From contig DIJW01000099.1 in assembly GCA_002421475.1 (NCBI GenBank), positions 2,444 through 11,285 of the forward strand: DNA of 8,842 nt. The letters run 5' to 3'. The stretch is from Thiomicrospira sp. UBA5634. GTDB lineage: Bacteria > Pseudomonadota > Gammaproteobacteria > Thiomicrospirales > Thiomicrospiraceae. A program made the translations under genes and the position numbers. Positions within the stretch are counted from its first letter, which is position 1. Each line of letters starts with the position of its first letter. Shown in pieces: positions 1-5,823 of the stretch. Below the pieces are notes generated by a model. It made no database searches and was not told the DNA's origin. It was given only the letters and a program-made list of their open reading frames with translations.

Positions 1-246
1 ATTAACTTGGCTCATCACATAACGTTTGATATGTTGCGAATTGATTTGCGTCCAATCCAAGGTTTGCGGTTCACGCATTAACGCATCATACGACCAGGCC
101 TTTATGCCCGTAGGGGTATGGTTGTCAGCGCGCGGCGGCAAATAAAACGCCAAAAAACTCAGCAAATCACGCTGGTAACTATCCAGGGTATGCGCCGATT
201 TATTCTGCGCCCGCATTTGCTGTAAAAATCGCTCAATCTGCTGCAT
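1..246 (-). CDS. xerC: Tyrosine recombinase XerC, N-terminal part (runs off the left edge)
   Basis: The 82 visible codons begin MQQIERFLQQMRAQNKSAHT, followed by LDSYQRDLLSFLAF. This is the N-terminal SAM-like, core-binding domain of XerC/XerD recombinases, including the typical 'S.HTLDSY.RDL..F' stretch at about residues 17-31. XerC works with XerD at dif to resolve chromosome dimers. The catalytic domain with the R-H-R-Y residues lies outside the window, so activity cannot be judged. Calling it XerC and not XerD rests mainly on position: dapF, DUF484, xerC is a conserved gammaproteobacterial order. The start is ATG at 246, with AGGT about 9 bases upstream. A copy of the 9-base half AGGCCT-type motif (93-101) lies inside the gene. 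A REPIN separates it from the DUF484 gene. Confidence 0.85.
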   Translation of the reverse strand, partial: MQQIERFLQQMRAQNKSAHTLDSYQRDLLSFLAFYLPPRADNHTPTGIKAWSYDALMREPQTLDWTQINSQHIKRYVMSQVN

Positions 247-266
247 AAAATTAACCTGTGGCTTGA

Positions 267-340
267 ATTGTAGGTCGGACTTCAGTCCGACAAAAACTTT
301 TTGAGTGCGAGATGTGTCGGACTAAAGTCCGACCTACAAT
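267..340. repeat. REPIN: two inverted REP sequences with GTAG heads
   Basis: Two 26-base arms (267-292 and 315-340) are inverted copies with a single mismatch, separated by 22 bases. Each arm is itself a hairpin: GTCGGACT/AGTCCGAC around a 2-base centre (274-291 and 316-333). Each has a GTAG tetranucleotide on its outer side (270-273, and 334-337 as CTAC). A GTAG head followed by a GC-rich palindrome is the established form of REP sequences mobilised by RAYT (TnpA-REP, Y1-type) transposases; an inverted pair forms a REPIN or BIME. No RAYT gene is visible here, so mobilisation would be in trans. The element fills most of the 113-base gap between DUF484 and xerC inside one transcription unit, so it would appear in the mRNA as two stable hairpins about 20 bases upstream of the xerC start. 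Confidence 0.85.
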
Positions 341-359
341 CCGAGTTATCACCAAAAAC

Positions 360-1028
360 TCAAAACAACCGATTGAGTCGGGCGGTAATCAACTCGGCCA
401 TCACCTTTAAAAAGTACGTGCCTAAGTCCGGTTGAAAACGATCTGTCGGACTGCCAAGCGCCAGCACGCCCCACACACGATCCCACCCCAATGGCAAACA
501 ACATAACGAATGTATATTTGATTCGCCATGAAACAAACCGCTTTTCCATTTTTCTTCAATCAAGCCGCACACAGGTTTACCGGCTTGCAGCGTATCGCGC
601 AGGGTTTTCACCCAATCCTGCCGAACGCCGAGTTGACTCATGCCCGCGACACCGATACGCGGCACTTCCCAGGTGACCAACGTGACAAATTCAACCTTAA
701 ACACTTCTCGCATTTGACTGTAAATCGAATCCACCGCTTGCTGCTCATTTTCTGCCATTAACAATAGGCGCGTCAGTTGTTGCACTTTTTGCAATAAACG
801 CCCGTTATCACCCGCAATCGACACCAGCGAATCCACTTCATCTTGTAAACGTTCTTTTTGTTCGCGTAATTGCCAAACTTGGCGCTCCAATAACGACACC
901 GCCGTACCGGAAGCAGGATGCGGAATACTCAGCTGATCCAGCAGATTAGGAAATACATGAAAAAACTCGGGATTGTGCGCCAAATAATCGGCGACATGCT
1001 CGGCGTGAATATCATCGCGTCTAGCCAT
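360..1028 (-). CDS. DUF484 family protein (GAF-like), between dapF and xerC
   Basis: The protein has 222 residues and clear DUF484 family signatures. The N-terminal part has [12 protein letters not shown] (12-23), [10 protein letters not shown] (29-38) and [15 protein letters not shown] (43-57), which runs into a predicted coiled coil to about residue 80. The rest is a GAF-like domain ending in [18 protein letters not shown] (190-207). Its biochemical role is not established; the family is known mainly from its place between dapF and xerC. The ATG at 1028 is chosen because GAAGGTGAG sits just upstream at good spacing. It overlaps the dapF stop by 8 bases, implying translational coupling. A TTG five codons further upstream would extend the frame but lacks a comparable ribosome site. 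Confidence 0.88.
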   Translation of the reverse strand: MARRDDIHAEHVADYLAHNPEFFHVFPNLLDQLSIPHPASGTAVSLLERQVWQLREQKERLQDEVDSLVSIAGDNGRLLQKVQQLTRLLLMAENEQQAVDSIYSQMREVFKVEFVTLVTWEVPRIGVAGMSQLGVRQDWVKTLRDTLQAGKPVCGLIEEKWKSGLFHGESNIHSLCCLPLGWDRVWGVLALGSPTDRFQPDLGTYFLKVMAELITARLNRLF

Positions 1029-1857
1029 GCAACTCACCTTCAAACACCGTCGCTACTGGCCCGGTCATCCATAAAGGTTCGTCCGATTTGCCGCTCCAAC
1101 GAATCACCAAATCACCGCCTGGCAAGGATACAGTAACACATTCATCCACCTTGCCCCACAAACGCAAAACCGCCATCGCCGCACACGCGCCGGTACCGCA
1201 GGCTTGGGTTTCACCCGCGCCGCGTTCAAATACCCGCAATTTGATATGCTGCGAATCGACCAACTGCGGGAAACCGACATTCGCTCTTTGCGGAAAACGC
1301 GGGTGCGACTCCAATGCCGCGCCCAAGCTTTCCACAGGCGCTGAATCAACATCCTCAAACGGCAATAACACCGCGTGCGGATTACCCATCGACACCGCGC
1401 CAATCAACCAGGCCTGGTGGTTAACTTCAATACTATAAGTCGGCGCTTGTTGCTCCGCCACAAACGGCAAAACCTGCGGATCAAACCGCGGCACGCCCAT
1501 ATTCACCCGCACCTGACTGTCATCTTCCAAATACAACACAATCAAACCCGACGCGGTTTCTACCGGAATTTCACGTTTTTGGGTGAGCCCCTTATCGTAA
1601 ACAAAACGCGCAAAACAACGCGCGCCATTGCCGCACTGCTGCACTTCCGAACCGTCGGCATTAAAAATACGATAACGAAAATCCGCCTGCGGCGATTGTG
1701 ACTTTTCCACCACTAAAAGCTGGTCAAAACCAATGCCCCAATGCCGATCCGCCCAAGCTTTCACCAGGCCTTGTTCAAAAGTGACGGATTGCGAAATCGC
1801 ATCCACCACCATAAAGTCATTGCCCAAACCGTGCATTTTTGTAAAGCGTAAACCCAT
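1021..1857 (-). CDS. dapF: Diaminopimelate epimerase DapF
   Basis: This enzyme interconverts LL- and meso-diaminopimelate in the cytoplasm, supplying lysine and peptidoglycan synthesis. The 278-residue length is close to that of E. coli DapF (274). Visible motifs are [11 protein letters not shown] (9-19), [20 protein letters not shown] (66-85) with the first catalytic cysteine C75, SMGNPHAV (156-163), [17 protein letters not shown] (211-227) with the second catalytic cysteine C220, and a C-terminal VSLPGGDL...[13 protein letters not shown]. The pair of cysteines acts as the acid/base couple of this PLP-independent racemase family. The ATG at 1857 has AGGAA about 8 bases upstream. The gene contains a perfect copy of the 12-bp palindrome (1407-1418), read as NHQAW (146-150) in a variable stretch before SMGNPH, and a one-mismatch copy at 1763. 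Confidence 0.97.
   Translation of the reverse strand: MGLRFTKMHGLGNDFMVVDAISQSVTFEQGLVKAWADRHWGIGFDQLLVVEKSQSPQADFRYRIFNADGSEVQQCGNGARCFARFVYDKGLTQKREIPVETASGLIVLYLEDDSQVRVNMGVPRFDPQVLPFVAEQQAPTYSIEVNHQAWLIGAVSMGNPHAVLLPFEDVDSAPVESLGAALESHPRFPQRANVGFPQLVDSQHIKLRVFERGAGETQACGTGACAAMAVLRLWGKVDECVTVSLPGGDLVIRWSGKSDEPLWMTGPVATVFEGELHG
1407..1418. repeat. Iterated palindrome ACCAGGCCTGGT, copy in dapF
   Basis: Perfect 12-bp palindrome. On the minus (coding) strand the context is AACCACCAGGCCTGGTT, read as codons for N-H-Q-A-W. The same 17 bases and the same five residues recur in the unrelated gene at 7816-7827. Confidence 0.9.
1763..1774. repeat. Iterated palindrome, one-mismatch copy in dapF
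   Basis: ACCAGGCCTTGT differs from the 12-bp palindrome at one base. It lies in the dapF reading frame and is read as part of EQGLVK (residues 28-33), a different codon phase from the copy at 1407. Confidence 0.6.
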
Positions 1858-1885
1858 GCTGAATTCCTATAATGAATGACTCGCA

Positions 1886-1903
1886 ACCACCAGGCCTGGT
1901 GGT
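1886..1903. repeat. 18-bp perfect palindrome in the dapF leader
   Basis: ACCACCAGGCCTGGTGGT is self-complementary over all 18 bases and contains the perfect 12-bp iterated palindrome at 1889-1900. It lies 28 bases upstream of the dapF start and downstream of the candidate promoter, so it would lie in the dapF 5' leader. It could be an operator, an RNA hairpin, or simply a copy of the iterated motif; the sequence alone does not decide. Confidence 0.85.
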
Positions 1904-1944
1904 GATACTCCACTCAAAGCTAAAAACATAAAAAAGATCGCTGG

Positions 1945-1974
1945 ATTATAAACGAATCCTGCTGAAACTACGAA
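1945..1974 (-). promoter_or_regulatory. Candidate sigma-70 promoter for dapF
   Basis: On the minus strand there is a perfect TATAAT -10 box (1950-1945). An 18-base spacer separates it from a poor -35, TTCGTA (1974-1969). Transcription would begin near 1938 and give a leader of about 80 bases containing the 18-bp palindrome. The -35 match is weak, so this is a prediction only. Confidence 0.4.
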
Positions 1975-2165
1975 GAACACCACGTCACAGATTCAAGCCC
2001 ATTTCAACCCAATATATGCGTACTTAATCTAGTAAATAAATTGTTTTTAAGATAACATCCAATTCTTAACTTTAGAGCAAAATTGTGTCTCAAATCGTAA
2101 ATATTCAAATAAATAGGGATAAATTTTAATTTTATCTTGCTCCCAATTTATTAGAGGATAACCAA

Positions 2166-2774
2166 GTGAAGAATTGGATAAAAATTACTATAGGCATAAT
2201 CGGCACAATTTTTTTAGGTGCTATTGGAAGCGGTCTTTGGGAAAGGTTTTTATCACCACTCGCAGATTCACTCGTAATCCTATCGGTCGAGTTTGTAAAT
2301 ACTATTTTCAAGTCATACAAAGATGGAATTTATGAAACGGCATCTCTAGGTTTTCATGAAAGTTACTCATTAATGCTATTTGTCATATATGTAATGGTGC
2401 TACCCTTTCTCTATCTTCGGCTTTTAAAAACACACCCTGCAACTAAAAATGAAAGTAGTGAATATGATAAAAAATTAGGCGGATTTTTAAGAAGCGAAAA
2501 AGGCTATATTTTCTTACTTATATTAACTGTAACAGTTACGATCTCAAGCTTATTTATTTTCACCAAAATCATATATACCAATCAGGTCATCACTTATTCA
2601 ATGAGGTCATTAGATATTGTTAAACCATACATACCTTCAGAAGAGCACAACAAACTAGTCTCCACTTTTTATCAGGTTAGAAATACTGACGACTTCCATA
2701 AATTCAATAAAATCATACAAGAAATCGCAGAAAAAAACTCATTGCGATTACCTGCAAATACTCTATTGCAATAG
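2166..2774 (+). CDS. Orphan membrane protein of unknown function, AT-rich
   Basis: I do not recognise a characterised family. The 202-residue protein has three likely membrane segments: about 4-25 (WIKITIGIIGTIFLGAIGSG), 68-87 (YSLMLFVIYVMVLPFLYLRL) and 114-136 (YIFLLILTVTVTISSLFIF). It ends in a charged soluble domain of about 60 residues (MRSLDIVKPYIPSEEHNK to the end). The first segment is followed by WERFLSP and a helical stretch with SYKDGIYETAS (50-60). The start is GTG at 2166 with AGAGGA seven bases upstream; no in-frame ATG lies near. Sampled lines have 27-32% GC against about 53% in hslU, which suggests horizontal acquisition. It stands alone between two divergent core operons. A defence or other accessory role is possible but nothing in the sequence shows it. 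Confidence 0.75.
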   Translation: MKNWIKITIGIIGTIFLGAIGSGLWERFLSPLADSLVILSVEFVNTIFKSYKDGIYETASLGFHESYSLMLFVIYVMVLPFLYLRLLKTHPATKNESSEYDKKLGGFLRSEKGYIFLLILTVTVTISSLFIFTKIIYTNQVITYSMRSLDIVKPYIPSEEHNKLVSTFYQVRNTDDFHKFNKIIQEIAEKNSLRLPANTLLQ

Positions 2775-2807
2775 TTGATCAAATTGAAATGACTATAAAA
2801 CTAAATT

Positions 2808-2827
2808 CACTAAAATCCTTTTTAGTG
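2808..2827 (+). terminator. Hairpin after the orphan gene, weak terminator candidate
   Basis: CACTAAAA (2808-2815) pairs perfectly with TTTTAGTG (2820-2827) around TCCT, beginning 33 bases after the stop of the membrane-protein gene. The stem is AT-rich and no T-run follows, so intrinsic termination would be weak. Confidence 0.3.
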
Positions 2828-2849
2828 TCTTGGTATACATGCAAGACAC
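2825..2849. repeat. 8-bp inverted repeat overlapping the previous hairpin
   Basis: GTGTCTTG (2825-2832) and CAAGACAC (2842-2849) are perfect inverted repeats around a 9-base loop that starts with GTATAC, itself a palindrome. The left arm shares GTG (2825-2827) with the previous hairpin, so in RNA the two structures exclude each other. Its role is unknown. Confidence 0.5.
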
Positions 2850-2983
2850 GTACTCTACTCATAAAAGATTGTTTCTCACAACTCAACAAAAATTTTATTT
2901 CTTCTAGACAACTACCACCTTAGCTCTTTACTTTTCCAAATATATTTTTCAAATTTAAACACATTATTTTCACTATGGCTGAT

Positions 2984-3013
2984 TTAGCATGGCAAAAGGT
3001 TTTGCTTTATAAT
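2984..3013 (+). promoter_or_regulatory. Candidate promoter for the hslU-ubi operon
   Basis: TATAAT (3008-3013) is a perfect -10 box. TTAGCA (2984-2989) is a 4-of-6 match to the -35 consensus at 18 bases spacing. A short inverted repeat, GCAAAA-GG-TTTTGC (2992-3005), sits exactly between the two boxes and could be an operator. No heat-shock (sigma-32) type -35/-10 was recognised. The leader to the hslU start would be about 35 bases. Confidence 0.5.
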
Positions 3014-3055
3014 GAGACGTTTTTAACCTGCTGAATTAAGGGTGCGCAAAGCCTT

Positions 3056-4375
3056 ATGATGACTCCGAAAGAGATAGTTCACGAACTCGATAAACACATT
3101 ATTGGTCAAGCCGACGCGAAGCGCGCGGTAGCTATCGCCTTGCGTAATCGCTGGCGTCGTATGCAGTTAAACACTGATTTACGCGGCGAAGTCACGCCAA
3201 AAAACATTCTGATGATTGGCCCAACCGGGGTCGGTAAAACCGAAATCGCGCGCCGGTTGGCGAAGCTGGCGAATGCGCCATTTATTAAAGTGGAAGCCAC
3301 CAAGTTTACCGAAGTGGGTTATGTCGGGCGTGATGTGGATTCGATTATTCGTGATCTAGTGGATAACGCGGTCAAAATGCAGCGTGATCAGGCGATCAAA
3401 AACGTACAACGCCGCGCGGAAGATGCCGCCGAAGACCGTATTTTGGATATTTTATTGCCACCGGCGCGTGGGCATGAAGATGAAAGCCATGATGCGATGG
3501 CGGAAACTCGGCAGAAATTTCGTAAAAAATTGCGCGAAGGTCAATTGGACGATAAAGAAATCGAAATTGATTTGCTGATGGCACCGGCGCATGTCGAAAT
3601 TATGGCACCGCCCGGCATGGAAGACATGACTTCGCAATTGCAGGATATGTTTGAATCATTGGGTTCGAGCAAAAAACAGAAACGTAAATTGCCGATTAAA
3701 AAAGCGTTTAAATTGCTGACTGAAGAAGAAGCGCACAAGCTGATTAACGATGACGATTTAAAAAGCCAAGCGGTCGAAAACGTAGAGCAAAACGGCATCG
3801 TGTTTATCGACGAAATCGACAAGGTAGCGAAACGTGCGGATGCCGGTGGTGGCGATGTGTCGCGCGAAGGTGTGCAACGTGACTTATTACCCCTGATTGA
3901 AGGAAGCACGATCTCGACAAAATACGGCATGATCAAGACAGATCATATCTTGTTTATCGCATCCGGCGCTTTCCACATGAGTAAACCGTCAGATTTAATT
4001 GCCGAATTACAAGGCCGTTTACCGATTCGAGTAGAGTTGAAATCGTTGCGCGTAGAAGATTTTGTGCGCATTTTGACCGAGCCAAAAGCTGCCCTCACCA
4101 CCCAAGCAACTGCGTTATTAAACACCGAAGGCGTGGAGGTGAGCTTTACCCAAGACGGCATTCAGCGCTTGGCGGAAATTGCTTATCAGGTGAATGAAAG
4201 CACCGAAAATATCGGTGCGCGTCGTTTACATACGGTGATGGAGCGCTTGCTGGAAGAAGTATCTTATAGCGCACCGGATCAAGCCGGTTCGCAAGTTTTG
4301 GTGGATGCCGCTTTTGTTGAACAACGCTTAGGCGAACTCGCTAAAGACCAAGATTTATCACAGTACATTTTGTAA
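3056..4375 (+). CDS. hslU: ATPase subunit HslU of the HslUV protease
   Basis: HslU is a hexameric AAA+ unfoldase that feeds substrates into the HslV peptidase. The 439 residues closely follow the family (E. coli 443): [17 protein letters not shown] at the start, Walker A GPTGVGKT (55-62), pore loop GYVG (88-91), an intermediate I-domain from about 110 to 235, Walker B VFIDEIDK (249-256), sensor-1 region [10 protein letters not shown] (298-307), the arginine-containing GRLPIRVEL (320-328), sensor-2 IGARR (386-390), and the C-terminal DLSQYIL tail that docks into HslV. An intact tail implies that an HslV exists elsewhere in the genome, since hslV is not directly upstream as usual. ATG at 3056 or 3059 both fit; AAGGGTG at 3038-3044 is a rather distant ribosome site. 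It is the first gene of a plus-strand operon. Confidence 0.97.
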   Translation: MMTPKEIVHELDKHIIGQADAKRAVAIALRNRWRRMQLNTDLRGEVTPKNILMIGPTGVGKTEIARRLAKLANAPFIKVEATKFTEVGYVGRDVDSIIRDLVDNAVKMQRDQAIKNVQRRAEDAAEDRILDILLPPARGHEDESHDAMAETRQKFRKKLREGQLDDKEIEIDLLMAPAHVEIMAPPGMEDMTSQLQDMFESLGSSKKQKRKLPIKKAFKLLTEEEAHKLINDDDLKSQAVENVEQNGIVFIDEIDKVAKRADAGGGDVSREGVQRDLLPLIEGSTISTKYGMIKTDHILFIASGAFHMSKPSDLIAELQGRLPIRVELKSLRVEDFVRILTEPKAALTTQATALLNTEGVEVSFTQDGIQRLAEIAYQVNESTENIGARRLHTVMERLLEEVSYSAPDQAGSQVLVDAAFVEQRLGELAKDQDLSQYIL

Positions 4376-4380
4376 CGAAT

Positions 4381-4764
4381 ATGCATATTCCGACTGAAAT
4401 AAAACTGCATCAAAAATCGCACCAGCTGGAAGTCAGTTTTGATGATGGTCAAACTTACCGCTATAGCTGTGAGTTTTTGCGCGTTTATTCGCAGTCGGCT
4501 GAAGTCACCGGCCATGCACCAGGCCAGGAAACATTGCAAGTCGGCAAACAGGATGTCAATATCGACGCCATCACGCCGGTTGGCAATTATGCGGTGCGGC
4601 TGCATTTTAGCGACGGCCATGACAGTGGTATCTACACTTGGGAACGGCTGTACGATCTCGGTGAACACTACCAAAAATATTGGGTTGCTTATTTACGCCA
4701 GCTGATGCGCGCCGGTCACAGCCACCCCGAACTGACAAAACTTCAAAAGGAGTCAGGCAAATGA
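4381..4764 (+). CDS. DUF971 (gamma-butyrobetaine hydroxylase N-terminal-like) protein
   Basis: The 127-residue single-domain protein has typical DUF971 motifs: [20 protein letters not shown] (19-38) followed by SAEVTGH, then the [20 protein letters not shown] segment (64-83) and [11 protein letters not shown]. The same domain forms the N-terminus of gamma-butyrobetaine hydroxylases and is fused to Mrp/ApbC-type iron-sulfur carriers such as plant HCF101; the free-standing bacterial form has no settled function. It starts 5 bases after the hslU stop, with no clear ribosome site of its own, and its stop overlaps the ubiE start by four bases (ATGA). Both points favour translational coupling within the operon. 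A two-mismatch copy of the iterated palindrome lies at 4518-4529. Confidence 0.88.
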   Translation: MHIPTEIKLHQKSHQLEVSFDDGQTYRYSCEFLRVYSQSAEVTGHAPGQETLQVGKQDVNIDAITPVGNYAVRLHFSDGHDSGIYTWERLYDLGEHYQKYWVAYLRQLMRAGHSHPELTKLQKESGK

Positions 4765-5531
4765 ACCACTCAAACCAATCCAATCACGCCAAGCAAACCA
4801 TCGACTTTGGTTTTAGCGAAGTGCCGCTGGAAGAAAAAGTTAAAAAAGTCAAAGGTGTGTTTGACTCGGTGGCGCAAAAATACGATGTGATGAACGATGT
4901 GATGTCGTTAGGCATTCACCGTTTATGGAAACGCCAAACCATCGAACTTAGCGGCGTGCGTACCGGCATGACTGTGTTGGATTTGGCCGGCGGTACCGGC
5001 GATTTAACCAAGGCTTTTGCTAAACGAGTTGGCGCGAGCGGTAAAGTGGTATTAGCCGATATTAACGAAAGCATGGTGCGAGTCGGGCGTGATCGTTTGT
5101 TGGACGAAGGCGTTGGAGCGCAGGTGGAATACACCATTGCAAATGCGGAAGCCTTGGCCTTCCCCGACAATACCTTTGATGTGGTGACGATGGCGTTTGG
5201 TTTGCGTAACGTCACCCATAAAGACAAGGCGCTGGCGGAAATCGCGCGTGTACTTAAACCGGGCGGTCAGGCGATGATTTTGGAGTTTTCTAAAGTGCAT
5301 CAGCCGTTACTTGCCAAGGCTTATGATTTTTATTCGTTTAATATCCTGCCGAAAATGGGCAAGTTGATTGCCAATGACGAAGCCAGTTATCAGTATTTGG
5401 CCGAGTCGATTCGCATGCACCCGGATCAAGAAACCTTGAAAAAAATGATGCTGGATGCCGGTTTTGATAAAGCGGAATATATCAATATGAACGAAGGCAT
5501 TGTGGCGTTACATCGCGGATGGAAGTTCTAA
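4761..5531 (+). CDS. ubiE: Ubiquinone/menaquinone C-methyltransferase UbiE
   Basis: UbiE is the SAM-dependent C-methyltransferase of ubiquinone (and menaquinone) synthesis. The 256 residues (E. coli 251) contain the first family signature [17 protein letters not shown] (41-57), SAM-binding motif [11 protein letters not shown] (72-81), the acidic residue D100 after the second strand, NAEALAF (128-134), the second signature [16 protein letters not shown] (163-178), and the characteristic [15 protein letters not shown] end. ATG at 4761 is chosen because AAAAGGAG lies 8 bases upstream, the length fits the family, and it gives a 4-base overlap with the preceding gene. An upstream in-frame start near 4680 would add 27 residues unrelated to the family. 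Confidence 0.97.
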   Translation: MNHSNQSNHAKQTIDFGFSEVPLEEKVKKVKGVFDSVAQKYDVMNDVMSLGIHRLWKRQTIELSGVRTGMTVLDLAGGTGDLTKAFAKRVGASGKVVLADINESMVRVGRDRLLDEGVGAQVEYTIANAEALAFPDNTFDVVTMAFGLRNVTHKDKALAEIARVLKPGGQAMILEFSKVHQPLLAKAYDFYSFNILPKMGKLIANDEASYQYLAESIRMHPDQETLKKMMLDAGFDKAEYINMNEGIVALHRGWKF

Positions 5532-5806
5532 TGAGCGCGCGCGATTCAAACCGCGACTGGGAAGAGGATTTAGCGCAAATTGTTGGTGATCCTCTGGCGT
5601 TCCAAATCGGTTATCGCGTGCGCGATTTGCAACAAAAAAGCCAGCAAATCAAACAAGACGGCGCACAAATGCTCAGCGAATATGTGCGTTACGAACTTGA
5701 TCTATTGCCCAGCACAAGTCAAATCGAACTTTTTAACCAACAAGTCTCTCAACTTGACGCGGATGTTCAACGCCTCGAGCAACGTTTGCAAGCCTTAGTG
5801 AAATAA
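5531..5806 (+). CDS. ubiJ: Short UbiJ-like protein lacking the SCP2 domain
   Basis: The gene between ubiE and ubiB is normally ubiJ, about 200 residues: an N-terminal SCP2 lipid-binding domain and a C-terminal helical coiled-coil part. Here only 91 residues are encoded, and they resemble the UbiJ C-terminal half: DWEEDLAQIVGDPLAFQIGYRVR (9-31), a helical region, then YELDLLPSTSQIELFN (54-69) and a coiled coil QVSQLDADVQRLEQRLQALV (71-90). The start overlaps the ubiE stop by one base (TAATG), with GGAAG five bases upstream, so there is no room for a missing N-terminal domain. The length and coiled coil also recall UbiK, the UbiJ partner, but the 'DWEEDLA.IVGDP' block and position favour UbiJ. 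I infer a role in the Ubi lipid-handling complex. Confidence 0.7.
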   Translation: MSARDSNRDWEEDLAQIVGDPLAFQIGYRVRDLQQKSQQIKQDGAQMLSEYVRYELDLLPSTSQIELFNQQVSQLDADVQRLEQRLQALVK

Positions 5807-5823
5807 CTCGGTAATCACATTTT

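Larger units (their letters stand above)
1858..2165. other. Divergent intergenic region, host-like left part and AT-rich right part
   Basis: No gene was found in these 308 bases. The left part (to about 1990) has ordinary composition and holds the dapF ribosome site, the 18-bp palindrome and a candidate dapF promoter. From about 2030 onward the DNA becomes strongly AT-rich, like the membrane-protein gene that follows. I see no convincing plus-strand promoter for that gene; AGAGGA at 2153-2158 is its ribosome site. No flanking direct repeats or transposon ends were recognised. Confidence 0.6.
2775..3055. other. AT-rich spacer before hslU with two overlapping hairpins
   Basis: These 281 bases hold two overlapping inverted repeats (2808-2849) and, at the right end, a candidate hslU promoter. 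hslV would normally occupy the position just upstream of hslU, and no trace of it, intact or degraded, was seen. No short coding sequence with a ribosome site was found. Confidence 0.55.

Noticed and set aside
1029..1043. Upstream TTG start for the DUF484 protein (five more residues)
   Set aside because: The frame's first codon is TTG inside dapF, while the ATG at 1028 has a good GAAGGTGAG ribosome site directly upstream, and MARRDD fits the family start.
2132..2320. Minus-strand open frame of 62 codons opposite the membrane-protein gene
   Set aside because: No ribosome site or recognisable domain, and it lies opposite a better supported plus-strand gene.
2825..2849. Possible dif or phage attachment site
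   Set aside because: The inverted repeat does not match the 11-6-11 layout and bases of dif, and no second copy or integrase gene is present.
2839..2907. Short 22-codon frame from ATG at 2839
   Set aside because: No ribosome site, low-complexity composition, and its start lies in a hairpin loop.
3541..3936. Long minus-strand open frame within hslU, and similar frames opposite other genes
   Set aside because: Each lies opposite a well-conserved coding sequence and has shadow-like composition.
4680..4760. Longer N-terminus for UbiE
   Set aside because: The extra residues lie inside the DUF971 gene and do not match UbiE; the ATG at 4761 has a strong ribosome site and a 4-base overlap.
5519..5530. 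Earlier ATG for the UbiJ-like gene
   Set aside because: It would overlap ubiE by 13 bases and lacks a ribosome site, whereas the ATG at 5531 has GGAAG at good spacing.
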